Origin: JACVRW01 sp035650215 | GTDB lineage: Bacteria; Actinomycetota; Thermoleophilia; Solirubrobacterales; Thermoleophilaceae | Length of the DNA stretch: 64,000 bases | Direction: 5' to 3' | NCBI GenBank assembly: GCA_035650215.1 | Contig: DASRIC010000055.1 | Location: 8,154-72,153, forward strand | Part shown: piece after piece, positions 58,737-64,000 of the stretch | Numbering within the stretch: the stretch's first letter is position 1 | Layout of the letters: each line of letters starts with the position of its first letter | Translations under genes and position numbers: made by a program | The notes under the pieces: model-generated | Told to the model about the DNA's origin: nothing | Seen by the model: the letters and a program-made list of their open reading frames with translations, nothing else | The model's database searches: none

Positions 58737-59269
58737 TCGCCGCTTTGCAGACGGCCATTCCGACGCCCAGGCACCCCGGCCGGCGCGACCGCTTCGCCCA
58801 CAAGACCAGTCGCGCCGCCGTTGTCGCGGCATCCCCTCGCTCAGGACGAGCAACAGGCGTGGGACGGCGCGAGATGCGCTCCGATCTCGCTCCTGCATCG
58901 CCAGGCGAACCGAGAGTCAGACGAGCCCGGGACCGCGACATCGAGAGCGCTGAGGATCGTCCATCGCGACAGCGTCGTCCGTTCTCGCCTCGCCGCTGCT
59001 CTTGCTGCCCAAGCAGCAGCTGCGCGGCCCGGCTCACTCGCTCTGTTGCGTCGGACGACGATCAAGTCCGCGGCCTGAGAGGGCTGTCTTCGAGGAACGA
59101 AGAGATCTTCTCCTGTCCGACGAGAGAGCCCGCATCCAATCATTCGGTCGCCCAGACCGCCGACCTCTCGGCGATCCGCGGCCTCGGCGATGCTCCTGCC
59201 TCAAGGAGCAGCGCCACCTACTCTTGTTGGCTGCGATAGGGCTGTCACCAGATTGTCGGCTGGCTGGCG
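58737..59269. other. Gene-poor stretch with structured repeats
   Basis: No gene recognised. Holds the 177-bp element copy 2 (58843-59020) and a further hairpin GCTCCT/AGGAGC at 59192-59209 that looks like a third, diverged copy of the element's last stem. Confidence 0.45.
58843..59020. repeat. 177-bp intergenic element, copy 2
   Basis: Counterpart of 50625-50800; nearly equal length (178 versus 176). The internal stem here is GCGAGAT (58869-58875)/ATCTCGC (58884-58890). The most conserved block is around GAGCCCGG(G/A)ACCGCG and the adjacent GAGAGTCA/GAAAGTCA. Confidence 0.55.
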
Positions 59270-59297
59270 CTGGCCCCCGCGCTGAGGCGGGGGCCAG
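59270..59297 (-). terminator. Terminator of the second collagen-like gene
   Basis: CTGGCCCCCGC and GCGGGGGCCAG, perfect 11-bp stem with 6-base loop, 34 bases beyond the minus-strand stop at 59332. Confidence 0.7.
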
Positions 59298-59331
59298 CTG
59301 CTGCCTCCTCGAGTACAAGCTGGAGCCGCGG

Positions 59332-59979
59332 CTACGAGGTGACGTTCGCGCAGATCACCCAGGCATAGGAGCTGAACGCCTTGCTGGAGGAGTTCTCGAG
59401 GCCGACCAGCCAACCCGTCGCCTCGCCGCCCTGCGCGCTTGCGGTCGGCGCGCTTTGACGGACTCGAACGTGCTCTCCGCCCAACGGCAAGTCATTGCTG
59501 ATGCCGCCTCCGAGCGCCTTCTTGCCGCTGGAGCAGGCGACGTCCCACTGGACGACCCTGTACGCAGGGACCGCATAGCCCTCCACGACATACTCCCAGC
59601 CGCTGATCCCGCTCGGGCCCCGCGGGCCGGTGGAACCGGTGGGACCGGCCGGTCCGGTGTCGCCCTTGGGGCCGGCCAGGCCAGTCGGGCCGGGTGCGCC
59701 CCTGTCGCCTTGCGGGCCGGCCGGGCCCGGTGCGCCCTTCTCGCCCTGCGGGCCGGCGGGGCCGGGCTTCCCTGTCAGCGAGCTGACGGCGCTCGGGCTC
59801 AGCTTACTCGTGCCGAGCGCCCGGTTCTTGACGTCCTTGCCGGTGATCGTGCCGTCCTTGATCTGCTTGCCGGTGACGGTGACGGCCGCGTAGGCGCTGC
59901 CGCCGAGTGCGGCGAACAGCGCCAGATAGGCGACGGCGGTCGTGTGGCGGCCCAGGAGCCGCTTGAGAATGGATCGCAT
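59332..59979 (-). CDS. Exported collagen-like protein (second copy of the plan)
   Basis: 215 residues. N-terminal membrane/signal segment TTAVAYLALFAALGGSAYAAVTV, the region TGKQIKDGTITGKDVKNRALGTSKLSP, then about 20 Gly-X-Y triplets (GKPGPAGPQGEKGAPGPAGP...), and a C-terminal globular domain with two cysteines. Closely parallels the protein at 43445 in domain order though the C-terminal domains differ. AAGGAC lies upstream of ATG 59979. Confidence 0.87.
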   Translation of the reverse strand: MRSILKRLLGRHTTAVAYLALFAALGGSAYAAVTVTGKQIKDGTITGKDVKNRALGTSKLSPSAVSSLTGKPGPAGPQGEKGAPGPAGPQGDRGAPGPTGLAGPKGDTGPAGPTGSTGPRGPSGISGWEYVVEGYAVPAYRVVQWDVACSSGKKALGGGISNDLPLGGEHVRVRQSAPTASAQGGEATGWLVGLENSSSKAFSSYAWVICANVTS

Positions 59980-60072
59980 TTGGAATGTCCTTCTTGTTTA
60001 GTGGGCGGTGCCGCATCGACGGTATCACTCAAGTTCGCTCATCACAAGAGAGAATATGATTGGATGTGACGG

Positions 60073-60864
60073 ATGACACGGAGCGCGCACCACGCCGAGG
60101 AACGGCTCAGCCGCATCGTCGACCTGCTCGCCCAGCAGGAGCTGGCATCGACCGCGGAACTGCGCGAGCTCACCGGCGCAAGCGAGGCGACGGCCCGCCG
60201 CGACCTCGACGAGCTCGAGCGCCGCGGGCTCCTCGAGCGCACACGAGGTGGGGCCCGTCGGATCAAGCGCGACACGACGCTCGACGAGGCCTTCGAGCGC
60301 CGCCGTCGACGGAACGCACGGACGAAGGCGGCGCTCGCGGCGCGCGCCGCGGACCTCGTCCCCCCAGGAACCGCGGTGTTCCTCAACGACGGCAGCACCA
60401 TGTTCGCGCTCGCACAGGAACTCGCCCGACGCCAGTTCGAGCTAGCGGTAGCCACATCCGCGCTCAACATCGCCGAGCTCCTGGCCCGCTACCCGACGAT
60501 CGACGTCACCGTCATCGGCGGGTCGCTGCGGCGCACCTCCTTTGGCACCATCGGGCCGCTCGCCACCGACGCGATCTGCACGCTCCACGCAGACATCGCG
60601 TTCCTCGGCTGCGACGGCTTCGACACCCGCCAGGGCATCCACTCCAACAGCCTCAACGACGCGGCGGTCGCGCGCTCATTCGCCGAGCAGGCCGACAACA
60701 CGACAGTTGTGGCGGATGCCAGCAAGCTCGGCAACCGCGCCCGCGCGAAGATCCTCGGCTGGGGAAACGTCGACCGGCTCGTCACCGACACCGACGACAA
60801 GCCACTCCGACAGTCACTCGCGCGCAACGGCACCAACACCGTCCAAGTCGCTCCCGCCTCCTAA
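60073..60864 (+). CDS. DeoR family transcriptional regulator
   Basis: 263 residues. N-terminal DeoR HTH (EERLSRIVDLLAQQELASTAELRELTGASEATARRDLDELERRGLLERTRGGA) and the sugar-phosphate sensor domain with DGSTMFALA, VIGGSLRRTSFGTIGPLA, FLGCDGFD and VVADASKLG. Such regulators respond to phosphorylated sugars. No sugar operon is adjacent, so its targets are elsewhere or were lost from the island. The next 216 bases (60865-61080) hold no gene; a GTGCTC/GAGCAGCAC hairpin near 61038 resembles the repeat stems at 59192. Confidence 0.87.
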   Translation: MTRSAHHAEERLSRIVDLLAQQELASTAELRELTGASEATARRDLDELERRGLLERTRGGARRIKRDTTLDEAFERRRRRNARTKAALAARAADLVPPGTAVFLNDGSTMFALAQELARRQFELAVATSALNIAELLARYPTIDVTVIGGSLRRTSFGTIGPLATDAICTLHADIAFLGCDGFDTRQGIHSNSLNDAAVARSFAEQADNTTVVADASKLGNRARAKILGWGNVDRLVTDTDDKPLRQSLARNGTNTVQVAPAS

Positions 60865-61080
60865 ACCCGGTCGAAGCGGGCCGGCCGGGAGCGGCGAGAC
60901 ACGACACCCCCACCGCCCTCCGCGCCACCCGCGCTAAGAGTCACAACCATGCGAACGCGAGGCCCTACGCAGTCCCACGAACACTGTCACCTTCGACGAC
61001 AAGGGATTGCCGTCGGGGCCGCGATCGGCCACGGCGCCGTGCTCGGTCCTGTCAAGGAGCAGCACTATCAGCTCTTGGGG

Positions 61081-61365
61081 CTACGGCTTCGCCACGCAGT
61101 CGTCGGCACCGGCCTCGAGCACGCGCACCTTCTGCGACGCCGACAGCACGATGGTCGGCATGTCGCTCCGCTCTCGGATCGAGCGGCACACGTCCAGCCC
61201 GTCGTCGGGGAGCACGAGGTCGATGATCGGCGCGTCGACCGGACCGACGGCCCTGTCGAGTGCCTCCTCCGCCGTCGTTGCAGTCGTCACCTCGAACCCG
61301 CCGTCGCGGAGGATCACTCGGAGGGCGCGCAAGATCTGGAGCTCGTCCTCGCAGACGACCCGCAA
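61081..61365 (-). pseudogene. Truncated KdpE-like receiver domain
   Basis: 94 residues: RVVCEDELQILRALRVILRDGGFEV, DLVLPDDGLDVCRSIRERSDMPTIVLSA, and AGADDCVAKP followed directly by a stop. This matches the first about 100 residues of KdpE response regulators, ending exactly after the conserved lysine, with no DNA-binding domain and no KdpD nearby. TTG is the only start. Likely an inactive remnant; a stand-alone receiver is the alternative. Confidence 0.7.
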
Positions 61366-61454
61366 TACGGCCTCGGCATGTCGGCGCGGGAGATCCTTCC
61401 GGTCGAGGCGCCAGTCTCCACGCCGGGCGGCATCGGTCGCGTAGGGTGACGGCG

Positions 61455-63089
61455 ATGCGCAGCGAGACGCCGGTGTTGATCGTCGGGGGCGGTCCAGCGG
61501 GGCTTGCCGCGTCGTTGACGTTGTCGAATATGGGTGTCCCGTCGTTGCTGGTGAACAGGTATCCGGGCACGCTCGAGCACCCCAAGGCGGTCGCGATCAT
61601 GCAGCGCAGCTCTGAGCTGCTGCGGCAGTGGGGTGCCGAGGAGGAGGTGCGCCGGCGCGGCGTCCCGCGCGAGTTCTGCGGCCGCATGGTTTGGACCACG
61701 ACCCTGTCGGGCGAGGAGCTTGGGCGCACCGAGACCGTCGAGCCCGACGACCGGGCGCCGGAGCCGCAGAGCCCGGTCACGGGGCTGCGCTGCCCCCAGA
61801 ACATCACCGAGTCGGTGCTGCGCGCCCGGGCCGAGACCCACGAGATCGCCGACCTGCACTTCGGCTTGGAGCTGACGGGCCTCGAGCAGGACGAGGACGG
61901 GGTGACCGCCACGATCGTCCCCCACGCGGGGGGCGCATCGAGCACGGTGCGCGCCGAGTACCTGATCGGCGCGGACGGCAACGACAGCACGGTGCGGAAC
62001 GCAATCGGGATCGGCCGGGACGGCGAGGCCGACATGGGTCACTTCGTCAACGTCTTCCATCGCGCTGCGCTCGGCCCGTTGGTGCGCGAGCGTCCCGCCT
62101 GGTCGTATGCGGTGATCACGCCGCATGTCACGGGATCGTTCGTCACGATCAACGGCGACGACGTCTGGCTCTTCCACGTCAACCTCTCCCCGGGCGAGGG
62201 CATCGAGGATTTCACCGAGGACCGTTGCGTCGAGACGATCCGGCAGGCATCCGGCGTCGAGGACCTCGAGGTGGAGATCATCAGCATCAAGTCGTGGATC
62301 ATGGGCGCCGAGCTCTCTACCGCGTTCCGCGACCGGCGCGTGGTGCTGACGGGCGATGCGGCGCATCGCACGACACCCGACGGGGGCGTCGGGATGAACA
62401 CCGGGCTCCACTCCGCCCACAACCTCGCGTGGAAGGTCGGCGCGGTCGTGTGGGGCTGGGCCGGTCCGGCGCTCCTTGACACCTACGAGGTCGAGCGGCG
62501 GGCCGTGGCGGAGAACAACGTGGCCTACAGCGCGAGGCGCGGCAGCGGGATGATGAAGATGGTCGAGGCGGTGCGCGCGGGCGATCTCGACACGGTCCGT
62601 GCGGGCATCGCCGCCCGGCCGCCGGGAGGGCGTCAGGGCATGGATCTCGGGTTCCGTTACGACGACGGCGCCGTGGCATCCGACGGGAGCACCCCGCCGC
62701 CCGTCGACAACCCGGCCGCTTACGTGCAGAACGCGTGCCCGGGGGGCCGCGCGCCCCACCTGTGGGTGCAGCGCGACGGCGAGCGCGTGTCGACGCTCGA
62801 CGCATTCGGCGGCGGCTTCGTGTTGCTCACCGGGCCCGACGGGGCCGCATGGCGTGCGGCCGCGCAAGAGGCCGCCGCTCCGCGGCAGACGCCGATCGAG
62901 GTGCTCAGCGTCGGCAAGGCGGGCGACCTCCAGGCCCCGGCAGGCCGCTTCGAGACGCTCTACGGGGTCGAGCCCGACGGCGCGGTGCTGGTCCGGCCCG
63001 ACGGCTTCGTCGGCTGGCGCGCCCATCGAGCAGGCGACGCGCCGGCCGAGGACCTGGCGAGAGCGCTCACCACGATCCTGAAGCTCTGA
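61455..63089 (+). CDS. FAD-dependent aromatic-ring monooxygenase (second copy)
   Basis: 544 residues. FAD site VLIVGGGPAGLAASLTLSNMG, LIGADGNDSTVRNAIG, and VLTGDAAHRTTPDGGVGMNTGLHSAHNLAWK, followed by a C-terminal thioredoxin-like domain (FVLLTGPDGAAWRAAA...VLVRPDGFVGWRA). Same family as the protein at 34733 but longer and diverged; the full C-terminal domain makes it closer to TfdB/PheA-type hydroxylases. ATG 61455. It stands alone; the intact frame suggests recent selection despite decayed neighbours. Confidence 0.88.
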   Translation: MRSETPVLIVGGGPAGLAASLTLSNMGVPSLLVNRYPGTLEHPKAVAIMQRSSELLRQWGAEEEVRRRGVPREFCGRMVWTTTLSGEELGRTETVEPDDRAPEPQSPVTGLRCPQNITESVLRARAETHEIADLHFGLELTGLEQDEDGVTATIVPHAGGASSTVRAEYLIGADGNDSTVRNAIGIGRDGEADMGHFVNVFHRAALGPLVRERPAWSYAVITPHVTGSFVTINGDDVWLFHVNLSPGEGIEDFTEDRCVETIRQASGVEDLEVEIISIKSWIMGAELSTAFRDRRVVLTGDAAHRTTPDGGVGMNTGLHSAHNLAWKVGAVVWGWAGPALLDTYEVERRAVAENNVAYSARRGSGMMKMVEAVRAGDLDTVRAGIAARPPGGRQGMDLGFRYDDGAVASDGSTPPPVDNPAAYVQNACPGGRAPHLWVQRDGERVSTLDAFGGGFVLLTGPDGAAWRAAAQEAAAPRQTPIEVLSVGKAGDLQAPAGRFETLYGVEPDGAVLVRPDGFVGWRAHRAGDAPAEDLARALTTILKL

Positions 63090-63454
63090 GCCCGCGTCCC
63101 ACCGAGCCACCGCTCCTTGGGACGCCGCGGGCCCCCGGTCGTCAACAGGGTTCGTTGGCGGCGCTGTTGCTAGGGACGTGGGGTTCGAAGGGGTAGAGCG
63201 AGATCTCCCGGATCGAGAATGAGCGCTGAAACGGCGTCCACACCTGGGGCCCTCCGGGGCACGAAAGACCTGCGAGAGGCGCTTTCCGGTCGAGAGCAGG
63301 AGTCCGCACGGCCCCTGTGGCCGACCTGATGTACCTCTCTCGTACCTCTGGGCTCAACGGCTAGAAGGCCCGCACGCGGAAGCCTCGACCTGGCAATTAC
63401 GAGCCGTGCTCCGCCGTGTAACGGCGTGTTCATGCGGGATCAAGGTGCCTCGAG
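63090..63454. other. Gene-poor stretch before the integrase remnant
   Basis: Nothing recognisable: no protein-like reading frame, RNA gene or strong hairpin was seen. Confidence 0.45.
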
Positions 63455-63991
63455 CCCGCCAGGGTCGAGGCCATCCGCACCGTCATGCTCGCCCAGGGGC
63501 GCTCCTACGCGGCGCTGATGGTCTCTCTCGCCGCCTACGCGGGACTGCGGATCCCCGAGGAGGTGCTTGCCGTCGAATGGGCCACGTCCGCGACCGCACC
63601 CTGCTCGTCGAGCAGCGCCTGATCAACGCCGTACGACCTGCGCCACTCATTCGCCTCCCTGCAGATCCGAGCGGGGCTATCGCTGCCCGAGCTCGCCGAG
63701 CAGCTCGGTCACGCGCCGCAGATGAAGCTCGCCACCTATGCCCACGTCATGCGGGAGCTCCGGGGCCTCCCCGCGCTCTCCGCCGAGGCTCAGATCCAGG
63801 CCGCTCGCCAACCGCGCAGCCCACAGGTAGACCACGAGACCCAGCTGCAGCTCGTACCCGACGACGCCCAAGCCCAGAAAACCCCTGCAAGCGAGAAAAT
63901 GGCGAGGGCCGGAATCGAACTGGCGGCACCACGATTTTCAGTGTTCCGCGGGGACGATAAGGGCAGACGTGATCGGAGTCTGGAGGAGTAG
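63455..63991 (+). pseudogene. Decayed tyrosine recombinase (integrase)
   Basis: The frame from 63455 reads EAIRTVMLAQG, VSLAAYAGLRIPEEVLAVEW with catalytic Arg I. GHVRDRTLLVEQ follows in another frame and a TGA stop lies at 63620. From 63629 the original frame resumes with YDLRHSFASLQIRAGLSLPELAEQLGH, TYAHVMRELRG (HxxR-region, LGH and nucleophile Tyr). About 80 residues normally between these blocks are missing. The frame runs on over the tRNA-like repeat at 63900. Inactive, but its position marks the end of an integrated element. Confidence 0.85.
63900..63941 (-). repeat. Right tRNA-Phe-like 3' half (probable attachment site)
   Basis: On the minus strand it reads CTGAAAA (anticodon loop with GAA), TCGTGG, a T-arm GCCAG-TTCGATT-CCGGC with one mismatch, and CCCTCGCCA. 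That is the 3' half of tRNA-Phe(GAA); no 5' half follows at 63942 onward. 35 bases (63900-63934) repeat 47183-47217. Confidence 0.78.
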
Positions 63992-64000
63992 AAACTCCCG

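Overview
The window is high-GC bacterial DNA with long, closely packed, often GTG- or TTG-started genes and many 4-base start/stop overlaps. It reads as a chromosomal contig of an actinobacterium, most likely class Thermoleophilia (Solirubrobacterales or Gaiellales-like). Reasons (inference): two short collagen-like exported proteins with the ALFVALGGASYAAVT-type N-terminus, an RTX-type secreted protein and a PQQ-dehydrogenase-like protein sharing an Arg-rich C-terminal tail, an ECF42 sigma factor beside its DGPF partner, glucosyl-3-phosphoglycerate synthase, a LigC-type ATP-dependent ligase and several class III nucleotidyl cyclase domains. No rRNA, ribosomal protein or intact tRNA is present to fix the taxonomy.

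Layout. 1-3 kb: end of cysN, a TauE/SafE exporter and a DAHP synthase. 3-5 kb: P450 and TetR regulator behind two tandem ATACC-N4-GGTA(T/C) operators. 5-15 kb: secreted alpha/beta hydrolase, acyl-CoA carboxylase alpha chain, zinc alcohol dehydrogenase, metallo-beta-lactamase fold enzyme, HAD dehalogenase, a solute-binding/VWA lipoprotein-like pair and an aminotransferase. 15-25 kb: membrane protein, RTX protein, manganese-type DtxR regulator, SDR, class V aminotransferase, LigC-like ligase, a circularly permuted and nonsense-interrupted PQQ dehydrogenase, ECF42/DGPF, macrodomain, glycerate kinase. 25-41 kb: catalase-like peroxidase, an alpha/beta hydrolase lacking its catalytic Ser and His, the glucosylglycerate pair gpgS/gpgP, an MrfA-like helicase, M23 peptidase, DUF3352 lipoprotein, TetR/monooxygenase genes, AhpD-like protein with a MocR regulator, SRPBCC protein, cyclase, AlkZ-like protein. 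41-47 kb: amidohydrolase with a clear promoter and LacI-type operator, collagen-like protein, membrane sulfatase, membrane protein.

47.2-63.9 kb looks like an old genomic island. It is bounded by two 35-bp direct repeats (32/35 identical) that match the 3' half of tRNA-Phe(GAA); a decayed tyrosine integrase abuts the right copy. Inside are remnants of a cyclase and a KdpE-like receiver, gene-poor stretches, a duplicated 177-bp intergenic element, and a well-kept signalling cluster (54.4-58.7 kb): a cyclase-receiver-LuxR fusion protein, divergent from a pseudokinase, an intact histidine kinase and a small membrane-anchored protein carrying four RYDGGPEEG repeats. This cluster is my best candidate for an undescribed system.

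A second unexplained feature is a 44-bp palindromic element present three times at identical length (11350, 22652, 36885), each time just after a stop codon. All functional assignments are from reading motifs by eye; no database search was possible.
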